A stretch of DNA of 64,000 nucleotides from Linyphia triangularis (Eukaryota; Arthropoda; Arachnida; Araneae; Linyphiidae), in the NCBI GenBank assembly GCA_963978545.1, contig OZ021733.1, forward strand, positions 36,003,424-36,067,423, given 5' to 3'. Made by a program: the position numbers and the translations under genes. Position 1 is the first letter of the stretch. Each line of letters opens with the position of its first letter. The notes beneath the pieces were generated by a model that saw only the letters and a program-made list of their open reading frames with translations, did not search any database and had not been told where the DNA came from. Positions 47,060-58,832 of the stretch are shown piece after piece.

Positions 47060-48846
47060 GATTCATTTGGCATGTGTTTCTAAAGCTATAAGACAAAGGC
47101 ATTAATTAGTGGTGATACTAAAACACCTAATGAAATAACTGTGAAGCTGATAAATAGTTCCAAGTTCCTGACTTTCCTTTCAAGTCATTTCGTTAATTGA
47201 AATAAATAAAAAGTTGATATTTTCAAAACTCATTTTAAGTAAGCAAAATTATATTGCAGAATCAATATATGTTTTATATTTTCAAAGTATTAAGGGAGTT
47301 GCACTTTGTTTTCCAAAGGGTATTTTATAACCAATTTGGTAAAATTAAAATCCAACCTACTTAAGAAACACCGTCAGTAAATATACCTTTGATTCTGACC
47401 CGCCAGAGGGCACTACAGTTTCTCGCCAAATCATACTTCCTGGCGATAAAAAGAGAGAGGAACTTTTATTTCTGGTGGGGGGCGTTTAGCCGTAAATCAG
47501 TCCCCCGCCCCCCTCTCCCCCATCGTCCCGACAATACGAATCGTATATGTTTTGGAAAGAGTTTATTTTCGTTTTTTCACGAGATTCAAGCAAATGCGAT
47601 CGTTTCCACTTGACTGTTTCGACTCAAACCAACAAACGGTCAACCGAATATTACAAATGAAGTATCGATAGATTAGTTGGAGTCTTTCGAGCGTCACTGG
47701 GTGAAACACATTTTAAAGTTTAAAATACTAAATCATAATAAAAATATATATGAAGATTTCTTCCTTCTGATGAAAGCAGAATGTTTTCCAAAATCAATCG
47801 TTAATTTCGTACCTTGTAGATATCGATAAGAAAATTTTAGACATTTTGATTTAGAAATTCAAATTTCATTAAAATTATTCAACTTCCGAGAAATTTTTTA
47901 AAATAGGTAAGTTTTCAAATTTGTTTTGGAAATCGTATTGAAAACTCTGCTTTCAACTGGAATGGAATTTTGATCACAAAATTCTCTTTCTTATACAATT
48001 AAAACAAACCAACTTTTTTTAGATTCGGTAAATAACCACATATACTTATAATATTTTAACGTTTTTTGGATATATGCCGATAAAAACTGAGCTCGGAATT
48101 TAAGAATATTAAGGTTTCTATAAATTTATGGATGTATGAAAATTAAAAAAAATATGCAACTTACCACCGTTTTTTGACGAAATATCGCCAATTTTCTCTC
48201 CAAACTTGATTTAATTTTTTTTTTTAATTGATTGAATGCCCGGATAACTTTTACTGTATTTAACTATTAATTATAATTTCTGAATGTGTACAAAAACATT
48301 TAAATCAAGTTAAATTTTCCAATTACGGTTAATACATGAACACAGTTGTCTTTATTCAATTATTGTGTCTGTGTCATTCACATTAAGACATGGATATTGT
48401 AAAATTAATTTGAAATAAATATTGTACATCTAAAATTTAACTAATGTTTGTATTGAATTTTGTGCGCTATTTGTTTTTGCGTATTACGCTGCAAAATGAC
48501 GAAAAAAATTTAAGCTAATTTTTTGTTTGACCAATCAATCACATGTATGTTTTTTTCAAAAAAAGGTTGTATGTTCGATTATCAGCATTACTCTCAGAAA
48601 TTATTAGAAATTTCGGCAATTGTACAGTTAGTAATGTAATATACTGTTAGGATTAATTTAGAGTAAATTGGCTTAAAAGAAATGTAAATTTATGAAACTT
48701 TATTCTTGAAGCATAAATGTATTATGTACATTATACTACTTACTCATACTTTTGTATTCATAAAGTAAAGATACGTTTTTGTTAATTTGTATGTAGATAA
48801 TTTGAAAAATTAATAATGACATTTCTTGGTCAAGAAGCTGCCTAAA
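47060..48846. other. Intergenic DNA without recognised genes
   Basis: AT-rich, with one GC-richer block at about 47395-47540 (poly-C segments). The ORFs here are short and unconvincing. No repeat family recognised. Confidence 0.4.
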
Positions 48847-48848
48847 TA

Positions 48849-50341
48849 CAGTGGTGGAAATTGATTTATGAACTAACACTATTTTCGCCAGATATCGCTT
48901 AGTATTAAATGCTATTGATTCGAATTTTGTACGTTGTATATTCAGAGCATAATAAAGGATTTGCACACATAAAAATTAAAAAAAAAAATGATAGTAAATA
49001 AAAAATATATCTATTTTTCGTTTTTAAGTAACTCAAATGGTGGAAATTGATTTATGAACTTGAATCTATTTTGAACTCAGGTACCAAATATTTTAACTAG
49101 TTCTTCATTTGAACATTAGGGGAAGCTTACTATCAATGTTTATAAATAAGATCAACGCCTACTTCGTTGAAATTTGTCTGTTTTAGTCACGTTTTACGAA
49201 ATGGGTAAGCGTGCGGGACTGTCTGAAGCCGAAAAGATAAAAATTTACCCTTATATACTATGTAACAAATCTGAATAAGAAAGGTAATCCTCTTTTAAGC
49301 ACGAGGGACTAAAGCAGGATTGTTCGACTTGCATCCCAAAAAGGTTTACAGTTCAAGGCGAATTTGTAATGAACTAGCACTTCCTGTAACTCCCAGAAGA
49401 GTAAGACAAATATTGAAATTGTCTTGAATCTATCTTGAAATGGTCCAAAATGAAGGCTGGTCCGAAGTTGACTCTGCACCACAAAAACATGCGATTAAAA
49501 TATTGTGATAACTACATGGAAATGGGAGGGGGGGGGGAATGGAAAAAAAATTATGTTTTCTGATGAAAAAAGGTTCAATTTGGTCGGACCTGATGATTTA
49601 AACTATTATTGGAGGGATCTTCGTAAGGAACCAAGATCTGTCTTTAGCAGAAATTTTGGTGGTGGAAGTTTGATGGTTTGGGCCGCGATATCTTATGATG
49701 GAACAAGCCAGATTGTGTTTCTGAAGGGTCGACAAACATCACTTGATGACAGATTAGTTCTAGAAAATTTTTTGCTTCCGTTTGCTTGGCAAAACTATGC
49801 CTTTGATTACATTTTTATGCAGGATAATGCAAGTATCCACACCTCAAACGAAATGAAAGACTGGTTTGATGAACAGAGTGTTGTTCTTTTAGATCTTCCT
49901 GCCAATAGCCCTGATTTAAACTCCATAGAAAATGTCTGGGGTCAATTGGTTCGAATGATTTACTCAAATGGAAAGCAGTATGCAACAGTTACAGAACTGA
50001 AGGACTCAATCATTAAAAACTGGAAATTACTTGACCAAAAATTGATACAAAGTTTCGTCTTATCTATGAAACACAGAATCAAGGAAGTATTAATGAAAAA
50101 AGGAGGCTTTACTAATTATTAATTGCGATTGAATGTAAAAGTTCATAAATCAATTTCCTTATGCTGAAACTAAAATATCTACAAAAGAAATTGTTTATGA
50201 ATTTATAAAAAAAATTATTTATGTGTATAGTTTATTATAAAAAGCCTGTATATTGTATGAAATTTAAATCGATAAATATTAATTTAATAAAGAAATACAC
50301 TTTAAAAAAACTGTCGGTTCATAAACCAATTTCCACCACTG
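48849..50341 (+). mobile_element. Tc1-like transposon with IR/DR termini
   Basis: Ends CAGTGGTGGAAATTGATTT and its inverted partner (GGTTCATAAACCAATTTCC...CACTG). A second copy of the terminal motif lies inside each end: 49038-49059 on the left, 50141-50158 on the right. This two-repeats-per-end layout is the IR/DR architecture known from some Tc1 elements. TA precedes the left end (48847-48848); the right flank reads TT, so one base of the duplication may have mutated. Confidence 0.9.
49201..50122 (+). pseudogene. Tc1-like transposase, N-terminus decayed
   Basis: The start ATG at 49201 gives MGKRAGLSEAEKIKIY, the usual helix-turn-helix start. Stops and frame changes follow up to about 49500. 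From 49505 the catalytic half is open (205 codons): FSDEKRFNLVGPD, FMQDNASIHTS and LPANSPDLNSIENVWG. The second Asp and the Glu are 34 residues apart (DD34E, Tc1 type). The poly-G run near 49530 lies at a frame change. Not expected to produce a working enzyme. Confidence 0.92.
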
Positions 50342-50394
50342 TTATAATAATAATAAACATCATCCCTCGTTGTTGTTATCTACATATGCTCATG

Positions 50395-50451
50395 TTACTT
50401 TCAATTGACCATATGTATACATAGGGTAAGTATAGCATTCGGTCAAAAAAA

Positions 50452-50488
<37 letters not shown>

Positions 50489-50840
50489 ATTTCTCCAAGT
50501 TTTGGAACATCCTGATTTCAAAAAAGTGATCTAGAAAAAATATCTGCTTGTGTATGTGGTCAGCATAACTCCCGAACAAATTGATCTACGATATTCAAAT
50601 TTGGTGTGCGAGGTGGTGGTTGCCATGCGACCTACCGTTAAGGTTTTCGTCAAAATCGCGCATACGTGTAAGGTAGTTGCCATTGAAAAAAAATCATTTT
50701 TTTCAGTAATTGTTAAAAAACGGCTCTAACGATTTTGTTCAAAATTGATGTGGTAATGCCTTTTAAGGTGTTATAAACATCCCCACCACCGAAATTCCCG
50801 TAGAAATGCTTTATGGCGTAAAAAGTTGAAAAACGAATGC
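50395..50840 (-). repeat. Dispersed repeat, copy 2
   Basis: Inverted relative of 37470-37815, longer here, with a poly-T tract (about 50456-50485). Shared core CAAATTTGGTGTGCGAGG and CGACCTACCGTTAAGG. Confidence 0.6.
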
Positions 50841-52371
50841 CTTTAACACAGAATTCATTTTCCTTGAGCATACCTCATCAATGAACGTTTTTTTCCCCTC
50901 CCCCCCCCCCCCTATCTCTGCTCAGTTTCACTTGCAAGAAAGGATAATATAAGAATTATCGATAAGCATATCACCAAAAGCACCATTTTGGCGAATTTTT
51001 TTTTTTAAAAGGCTCATATAAGAATTAACACAAAAAAATATCCCCCAAGTGGTCATTTTTTCTAACCGAATGATGGAAATATGAAAACGATAAATGACAC
51101 ATATCCACATCAGTAATTTAGTGTAATTGAAAGTTTTGCTATGTTCCACACCCCTAGTTTAATTTATTTTTTTAATTTAAAGTTTTAAAAAAAATAGCTT
51201 CAATCATTTGGTCATGAAACCCCCATTAATAGTAAAACCTAATCGACAATAAATCCAAATTTATTTTATTTGAGCTAATTTTAAAATTACAAACAACATT
51301 AACATGCATGTTTAGAGGGGGATAGTAAGATTAATGCTTAGGAATCAGGAGAGATATCAGAAACGGAGAGTAATTTTAGGCGATTAAACAGGACTGAACG
51401 TGATATGGGAGGAGGAGGTTTATAATAAATTCAAAATTTTGCGTAATGTAGGTTATATGTCCCCTAAATAGGTTCAAATATTCTTACCCCCCCCCCCCCC
51501 CCCCATCACCTTTTAGAAAAGAAAGTTCTGTTACGGCCTTGAATGCTAAACATTTTTAAATTGGTCAGTCGAATGTCTTTCCAAAATTTTTCCTATTTTC
51601 CTTCGCTACTTAGCTATGAAATACAGGTTGTTCCTTTTTGTGTGTATGATACTCACATCTAGAGATAATTGCATTTTACTTCGTTTCATCCGTCTTCAAT
51701 AGCCACAGCAGTAATGTGGGAAATTCAAGAATTGTTTCCAAACCCCATACGTCACAATAAATACTAATTTCTTACTTGGTTGCAAAGGTAAATGTTAGAT
51801 TCATATGGAACGAGCAATTGAAATATTAACCGTGGCAAAATGGATTTTCTTAAATTTTATAATAATAATTGTGATTAATTTTTTAAAGAAAAATTGCAGG
51901 CGAGACACCTCAAGCTTTACCAGGCAGGGATTTAAATAACGAGTAGACACTTCGGGTATTGTGACAGGTCGCGTGCCAATAGTCAGGCCATGGTCCGAAT
52001 ACGGCGAGGCTGAAGTTAGCTATGCATAAATTTCGACTTTTTCATATATCACCACTTTCTCTTGTGTTTGGGAAAACTTCAAGCGAAATTATGTTTTTAT
52101 GGATGACTAAACAACACATTTTGATAAAAGTTCAAGTAAAAGTTAAAAATATGCAGTATATTAGATGGCAACAATTAAGTGTGTGTATGTTCGTGTTTGA
52201 GACTCTAATTTTTGGATTTCATGAGCCAGTTCCAGCAAATAGTGCTATAGCAGGCCGACCCCCGTGGCAAGGGCAGAATAAATTCTAGACCACAAGCCTA
52301 TTTATAAGTATAGATTTTGTCGTACATTGAAACCATCTAATATACTAACAACGTCAAAAATATTTAGTGTA
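50841..52371. other. Intergenic DNA without recognised genes
   Basis: AT-rich with poly-C tracts near 50900 and 51487-51504. The ORF at 52022-52288 looks like chance. No repeat family recognised. Confidence 0.4.
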
Positions 52372-52984
52372 CTAATTAAGTTTGTTCTTTCTTTTTTTTT
52401 CTTCAATTGCATCCAAAATATACCGCTGTTCACGTAATGGCCGATTTTGAGATGCTCGTGGATCGACAATCTCAGAAACGCAGTAGTCCATATAAAAGTT
52501 TTCTAATTTTGGTGTAATGTTACTCCAAAATTCCTCATCTCTTCCAATCCGAAACGCTAAATTGTCATTTCGACACCAAAAAAACCAATCGCACCATTTT
52601 CTATCTGTGAGTGCTAGTTGTCCCTGAACTTGGAAGAAATATTTATCTCCAAGAATCAGAAATATTGTTCCATCGAGATTTCAGGGATCAATGTGTTAAG
52701 GATGTCTGATACTGAAACAGCACCTAACTGAAAAATAACTGGTTTTTCGATTGCAGAGGACAGCGTATTTCCTTCACTGCCCCATCAATGGAGTTTCCAT
52801 CCCCCCATCCCCCGTCGAGAGATCCCATGCCCAAGATAACAGGTAGGGTTGCTTTCATTATTTGGCGAAAACCAAATTTTGTGTTTGGCTTTAAGTTAAC
52901 GAGTTTTTCAGCTGTCTGAAATTTAAACAATCGACATAGTTTCTCGTTTGTGATAAAATATTTTGACATATAATTTTTGTTCAT
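52372..52984 (-). pseudogene. Decayed YqaJ-type exonuclease gene
   Basis: The minus-strand reading frame at 52724-52984 carries ITNEKLCRLFKFQTAEKLV and then GNSIDGAVKEIRCPLQ, resembling the D...E-x-K/R-CP active-site region of YqaJ nucleases. After frame changes, 52372-52680 reads DGTIFLILGDKYFFQVQGQL, then KWCDWFFW, RIGRDEEFW, PKLENFYMDY and SEIVDPRAS, ending at TAG. The Y-Q-Q box (QVQ at 52624-52632) and following pattern are characteristic of the family, known from phages and from repetitive metazoan genes. Two or more frameshifts break it. Family assignment is by motif recognition only. Confidence 0.6.
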
Positions 52985-55398
52985 AAAAAAAACATTTTAA
53001 GAGTTTATAATTAATATAACTTTATAGATAAATAAAACGATAAAATTTATTTTAAAAAAGGAAATTAGCAGAAAATGCCATCTTCTTTCTGTAGGTGTCG
53101 CCACGAGTGTGAAGTTTATGAAATCTAAAAAAATTAAAAATTAAAAAACTCACAGATTTTTTCCATTAAAAAAAGTGTCACTGTTCTTTTAGTTCCGTTA
53201 TTATATTTGGTGAAAAAATTCATATGTTTTTAAGCAATACTTCGGAAGATATTGTGGCTAAAAAATAACGCATTAGATCTATGGGACAAGGAAAGACTGA
53301 CGGTCCCTCTTAAATCAGTGGAAACTTGTCCACTATTCTTCCATTCGAGCCCCTTCCGCACCAACACTTCAAGTCCAAAAAAAACCCAAAAAAAACCGCG
53401 AAACTAGTGGATCGTTCTTGTCTTGTTTCCCCCCTCCCCTCCTCCCTTTGCCTTCTCCAAAGAACTTAAAACTATAAGAAGGCAAGCTTCGCCGATACGT
53501 AAGTGCTGCCATCTCGCGGATTTTCATAGTTGAGAGCACAAAACTTTCGCCAAATTGCTCCGATTTCCAGACATGCGCAGAGCTTTGTTCTTACTTTGGC
53601 GATCGTGCTTTTTAAACAAACAAATAAGAACATCAGATTTATTTCGTCGAATTCGTGGGAGATTTAAATAGCAGAACAAAAATGGAGGATTCTACTTTGC
53701 AAAGTAACATATTATTTATTCAAGTTTGTTCAAATTGTTCGCTTTTGTGCACAATAAATTTCGGTAATATTCTGAAGATTATAGAATTTTCGTAAGAGAA
53801 TTTTAACAGGACATTTTTTGCAGTGTTGATGGTTGTGATGAAACTTGATGGTTAGTGTTCTTAATCGTTTGTTTTTATTTTTTCGTCTCATTCAGCAGGC
53901 TAGTTTTTATGCTAAATATAGTTGCTTTTTTTCATATACTTTTCTTGTTTTATTACTTTGACATCGCTTGAAAGAATGTTTATCATTTGTTAGTTGCAAA
54001 AATGCACGCAATTATTATGTGTTTATTATGATTTTTTGAAATTTGACGCCAATCTCAATTATCATTGCGGTTTTTTTATTTTGTGAATTAATAAAGCTAA
54101 ATGATTATTGTCAACTGTTATTAAATTCTTCTAAACTAGTACATGCTAAATGATATTGGTTTTTGTAGTTGCAAGTCATTTTTAAATTCTTGCACTCAAT
54201 AACTAGATATTTTTTAGTTTCCTAATGTACTGCTTCGAAGAATGCATGGAAACTTTATCGAAATCATTTTCTTCTGGAATGTGTTTCAATAATTTTGTAA
54301 TTAGTAATTTTGTTAATTCTTGATGTTCATATTTATTACGAAAACTTACTAAAAGTTCACCAATATTGGAATATGCTGTAAAAACCCCAAATCTAATATT
54401 AGGATTCGTATTGCATTACAGGATGGAACTTTTGCTGTAGTGGTTCAATATAATATTAATATTGTTTAAAAAAGTATTCAATTATGTTAGTTAAAAATAT
54501 ACATTAACAAAAATTTGGTTGGGTGTGTAAATTTTTTAAGTGAAAGTTTAATAAGCTAGGCAGATTTGTTCTTTTTTTTGGATAAAAGATTTCTGGGAAA
54601 CCATAAAATGTAATCACCAAGTGAAATCAAAAAGAGCGATAAGCTTACCAATGTAGAAACCCTGCAATGACGTCATGTGCTCTCAAGTATTTTACATTAT
54701 CTCTATGGAAGCTTGCCATCTTTAACCCGAAGGGTTATTATAGTATCTTTGCCTTCTCTCAGCGCAACTTGCAGCAAAACTCGCTTTTCAAATCGTTCAG
54801 AAAAAAGTTTGTCTTTCTGACAACTGTTCTTTTCCGCCACGCTATTGTGGCGCTAGATTTCAATGCATCCAGATCATTGATCCTGCTTTACTGAAACATC
54901 TTTGAACATGGTTCTCTTGTCAACTTGCTTTCCGGGAGTTCCGGACTTTTCATTAAGAACATTAAGATTCAATATCAAGTTAAACATAAATTATTGCATT
55001 GCTTGTGGGCTATTTCATCCTTGTGGGCTTCCTGCCCTGTATGTAACTTCACAAATATGAGTATAATATCATTTTAAAGCTACTAAGTTTTAAAAAGCTG
55101 GTATTTTCAATCAGCACAAAATTTGAAATAGAAAGTTTTAAATGAATTATTTGAGATACATCTGTTTTAAATACAGAGTTAAATCTCATACAATTCTGTT
55201 TTCTTCAAAAGAAATTAATAATAATTGCATGATTTGATTTTGTATAAGAACGTTTGACTTGGAGAAGTCATTGATACGCTGTTCTTTTTATGCAAACTTA
55301 CTATAGAATGTTTAAATTAATAACAGTTGTGAAATCACTATCATGCGTTTGTACTTAAAATAATTGTATATTTCTATTTCAGCTGCTATCAGCCAAAC
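52985..55398. other. Intergenic DNA without recognised genes
   Basis: Holds a slightly CpG-richer block at 53460-53700 that includes a possible start (ATGGAGGATTCTAC at 53681) but no continuing frame. The ORF at 54667-54894 is unconvincing. Otherwise AT-rich. Confidence 0.4.
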
Positions 55399-55408
55399 AC
55401 AAGCTACG

Positions 55409-55592
55409 ATTGGTTGGTTAGTTTATACGCTCAACGACCTATTTTTCTGCACAATGACGGCTAATCAGGACGGGACCTACAGCTTTACGTGGATTCCGAA
55501 CCACAACGAACTTTCATGCCTAATCCAGGATTCAAACCCGGCAGCTTTGGCATGAGTGGCCAGAGCGCTAATCATACAGTCATCAGATGGGC
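55409..55592 (-). repeat. SINE family A copy with TSD
   Basis: Minus-strand copy running from GGTTGGTTAGTTTATACGCTC to the tRNA-like head near 55590. CACAAGCTAC is duplicated at 55399-55408 and 55593-55602. Confidence 0.85.
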
Positions 55593-55602
55593 CACAAGCT
55601 AC

Positions 55603-56406
55603 ATAAATGGCTAAACAGGCTGAGATGGAAGAGATACCTAGTTAAAAGCGATGGTTTAGAACAGCGCTTGACAGGAATGGGAGAAGGTCAAGGTCGCAAC
55701 AAATCTAATAAATTACATTTTACCCTAATTTATATTAAATTACAATAAATATAATCCACGAATTGAGAGCAAAGTGTCCTTTTTTTTCTTTACTTTACAA
55801 TTGCTGTTTTGTTAAGGTTCTTTCAATAATTGTTGAAATAATTGGATTGGCTTGGGATATTATAATGAGTACATAACATGATGTAAATTTTTTGTAACTC
55901 TGACTAAAATTCATCAAATAAATTATTAATAATGTATAAGTTATATGTTCTTGTATCACTACACATTTTCTACCCTGGATATACTTTAAAAATTTGGATA
56001 ATTTTTATGAAGGAGAACTTCTGAAAAAATTAAGTGGAGGCTGAACATAAATTGGAAAATTATTTGGCTGCAGAAAAAAATTATAGATAGTGCTTGAAAA
56101 GAATAGTGTAGAAGTAAATGGAAGATATTTAAGGATGGTGTTTTTGATTTAAAAATTGACAATTTCCTTCCAATAACCACAGCAATTAATGTAATTTGAA
56201 TCGTAGATCAACATTGGAGCATGTCATAATGCAAATTTTCTAATTTCATAATTTTATTATTCAAGATAATTATTATAAGTTACTGGTAAAAATAAAAGCT
56301 GCAAAAAACCGTATAATCCATGTCACATATTTAATTTGGGTTATATATTTTAACTTTCCATAATGAGATTTTTTGTGTTGTTTTAACTAAATCTTTTAAT
56401 GCTTAT
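55603..56406. other. Intergenic DNA without recognised genes
   Basis: AT-rich; no coding signal or repeat recognised apart from poly-T near 55780. Confidence 0.4.
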
Positions 56407-56555
56407 CTTTTTCAAGCCCAATTGATGTTCACTTCTCATTTAGTGATTTTTGCATAAGCTTCATCTTTCTACATGTGGATAAAAGTACGGTCGAAAAGAT
56501 GATGCTCATTTAAAAAACACTAAATGGGAAGTGAACATCAATTGAGCTTAAAAAG
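56407..56555. repeat. Long hairpin
   Basis: 56407-56445 (CAATTGATGTTCACTTCTCA core) pairs with inverted 56517-56555 (GGGAAGTGAACATCAATTGAG core). A 70-bp loop separates the arms, and there are only a few mismatches in about 39 bp. It lies next to the GGCCA-rich region. Confidence 0.8.
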
Positions 56556-56639
56556 AAGCCGGTGGAAAGCGAACCATTATTAGTTTGTCGTGGGACTGCT
56601 AATTTCAAATTAATATAATTCGACATTTTAAGGCGAACT

Positions 56640-57023
56640 TTCGTCGAGTCGATGTGGGATTGCTAACGGTGGCCAGAAAACTGATATTGGGGCACTGTTG
56701 GGCCGTTGAAGGCAACAACAATGTTTATGTTGTGGCTAAGCGGCGGCTGAGACAAAATTTTCTTCCACTTAAGGCTGTCAATTGTAGGGCCACTGTTGTA
56801 CACTTGCAGTTTGGCCATAGTTAATGCAGGGGAAGCAGTGGGTAAGTGATGGCTGGCCAGACATCAACGGCCAACTGCCGGCCCTCACTGCTGGCCCTAG
56901 TGTAGGCCAGACGGTCACTTTTATGCACTGAAAAGTAAAGGCCATCCGCTAATGGCTCAGCAGTTCAGGTGATGGCCACAGTCAGTCGCCCAGTGCTGGC
57001 CCAGATGATTTGTTTTTACTGGG
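56640..57023. repeat. GGCCA-rich subterminal region
   Basis: About a dozen GGCCA/TGGCC motifs in irregular spacing (for example CTGGCCAGACATCAACGGCC), ending at the CCAGTAAAAACA terminus. It is noticeably more GC-rich than its surroundings. A shorter related block follows the left end at 44710-44860. Confidence 0.6.
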
Positions 57024-57111
57024 TAAGAGCGCAATGAAAATTTTATCAGTGACAGTACTCTTTATTTGAAATGCAATGGTATAAAAAACTCATTTTTGAC
57101 AAAAATGTCAG

Positions 57112-57655
57112 TTGGAACCTTGTCAAACTAAGCCCGCGAATTCTATTGATGATAACAACTTAGAAATGCTTAACTCGATAGATCCCCAATTTGTTAAGGG
57201 ATGGCTGTACGAGTGTACGATTAAATTGTTGATTATTTTATACTTTTGTTGTGTAACGATAACTCTGAATTTTCATGTATTACATCCGGTTTTTCTTTGG
57301 TTATGTGTTTAGGAAACAACCTGTGCGATTTTAATCTTGCAACACCAGTGATATTTTTTCCTGTTTGCTTCACTGATCGTTGTGTTTTAATAGTTTTAAA
57401 TAAGGTAAATAATGTTATTCAAATCTATGACCCAAAGCCTGGCAACAGTTACCAGGTGTATTTCAATCATTTTAAAAGTTCTTTGGCACAAGGGAGCATA
57501 AAAAGTTTACATGAATGGACCATAACTTCACCCCCCTCATATAGTTCAGCAAGATTATATCAATTGTGGTGTGTATGTTATTATGTACATCAAATAATAC
57601 ATGGATGTAATTTATCCAAGTCCTTCAATCCACACACGTTTAGGTCGCATATGTA
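57112..57655 (+). pseudogene. Ulp1/C48-like protease domain, first copy (decayed)
   Basis: A WLYECTIKLLI segment near 57207 matches the start of Ulp1-type domains. After a frame change come VIFFPV, CVLIVLNKVNNVIQIYDP and CVCYYVHQIIHG. At the expected catalytic His-Trp the sequence reads Arg-Cys (57378-57383). The Asp is present (57429-57431), and the QxxxxxCG box is degenerate. C48 proteases cleave SUMO-like conjugates or polyproteins; several eukaryotic DNA transposons carry them. Assigned by motif order only. Confidence 0.5.
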
Positions 57656-57958
57656 ATGCAGTTCCGTTGAAGTTTAGTAATAATGAAAATTACATTTGTT
57701 CTGGTAACATTCAGCATGAAGTTTCTCAACCCAATGTGAATTTATAAAATAGCTCTATAGTTTTTCAATTCAACAAAATAAATGATAATATCTCGAATCA
57801 TGTAATCACCATAAATGGTATCAAAATTACTCAATATATGCTTAAGTCTTTAGATCCTTTCCCTACTTCTAATGAAGAGAGAATTTTAATAATAGCTTCC
57901 CCTTGTTTTAAAAAGGTTTGGTTGTATAATTCAGTAATTGATGTATTTATTTATAATA

Positions 57959-58832
57959 CATGGTCAGGCTATTAATTTCCAGGACTGACGTAACTGTAGG
58001 AGAATGAAAAGCCGGAAGATGGCGCTAATGATTGCATATTGAAGAGCGGTTTCTTGCGCATGTGCAGTGCAATAGGCACCATTCTGAAGTAAGTGGTTCT
58101 CGTGGAAAGGCGCATTAAAACGTAGCTCCTAAATTCCTGTTGTCCAAGTGAAATGGAACAAAGAATTAACATTAAATTTTGATTCAAATTGGACAAGACA
58201 ACTGCGGAAACCTACGAAATGTTAAAACAAGTTTACGGCGATGAAGCATTATCCCGCTCAAGAACTTTTGAATGGTTTAAACGCTTTCGGGACGGGCGCG
58301 AAAGCGTCGAAGATGATTCATACACAGGTCGTCCGGAATGGACGCCGGAAGGAATTGAAAAAGTTCGCGATATGGTGAAATGTGATCGTCGATTGACTAT
58401 TCGAGTACTCGCCGATGAATTAAACATGGACAAAGAGACGGTTCGGCGAATTTTGAAGCAAGACCTAAGCAAACGCAAGATTTGTCCCAGATTCGTTCCT
58501 CACCATTTAAGGGACGAACAAAAGCAATTGAGACTGGACGCATGTGGCGAACTTATCGACAACGCTGATACTGACCCTGCGTACCTGGATAGGATACCCA
58601 ATTTGAAGCAAAATTTAATGTTAATTCTTTGCTCCATTTCACTTGGACAACAGGAATTTAGGAGCTACGTTTTAATGCGCCTTTCCACGAGAACCACTTA
58701 CTTCAGAATGGTGCCGATTGCACTGCACATGCGCAAGAAACTGCTCTTCAATATGCAATCATTAGCGCCATCTTCCGGCTTTTCGTTCTCCTACAGTTAC
58801 GTCAGTCCTGGAAATTAATAGCCGGACCTTGT
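57959..58832 (+). mobile_element. Snap-back mariner element
   Basis: 874 bp flanked by TA (57957-57958, 58833-58834). The ends are inverted repeats of about 232 bp (57959-58190 and 58598-58832) with roughly eight differences, far longer than normal mariner ends. The inner part of the left arm overlaps the start of the transposase (IKF-FKLDKTTAET). The right arm is therefore an inverted duplicate of the 5' end that replaced the catalytic domain and original 3' end. It splits the second Ulp1-like domain. Confidence 0.88.
58189..58600 (+). pseudogene. mariner transposase DNA-binding region only
   Basis: Encodes the paired helix-turn-helix half of a mariner transposase: TAETYEMLKQVYGDEALSRS, FEWFKRFRDGRESVEDD, GRP, then DRRLTIRVLADELNMDKETV and RRILKQDLSKRKICPRFVPH. 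It ends at DPAYLDRI, immediately before where the first catalytic Asp of the DDD domain would lie. The downstream part of the ORF (to 58818) is the inverted arm, not transposase. A product could at most bind DNA. Confidence 0.9.

Larger units (their letters stand above)
44696..57023. mobile_element. Possible 12.3-kb element with CCAGTAAAAACA ends
   Basis: Left end TCCAGTAAAAACA after TA (44694-44695) and right end TGTTTTTACTGGG before TA (57024-57025) are inverted repeats. Both lead into DNA rich in GGCCA/TGGCC motifs. The left end interrupts tandem unit 3. The right flank does not resume the unit, so these could be the ends of two related copies rather than one element, or the flank may have been deleted. 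The interior holds SINEs, a Tc1 element and a decayed YqaJ-type gene. Confidence 0.45.

Noticed and set aside
53681..53800. Possible first exon beginning ATGGAGGATTCTAC
   Set aside because: The frame stops soon, the only possible donor is weak, and no downstream exon was identified.
57972..58196. Minus-strand 74-codon ORF similar to the C-terminal part of the 58189-58818 ORF
   Set aside because: The similarity comes from the long inverted arms of the mariner element, not from a protein domain.
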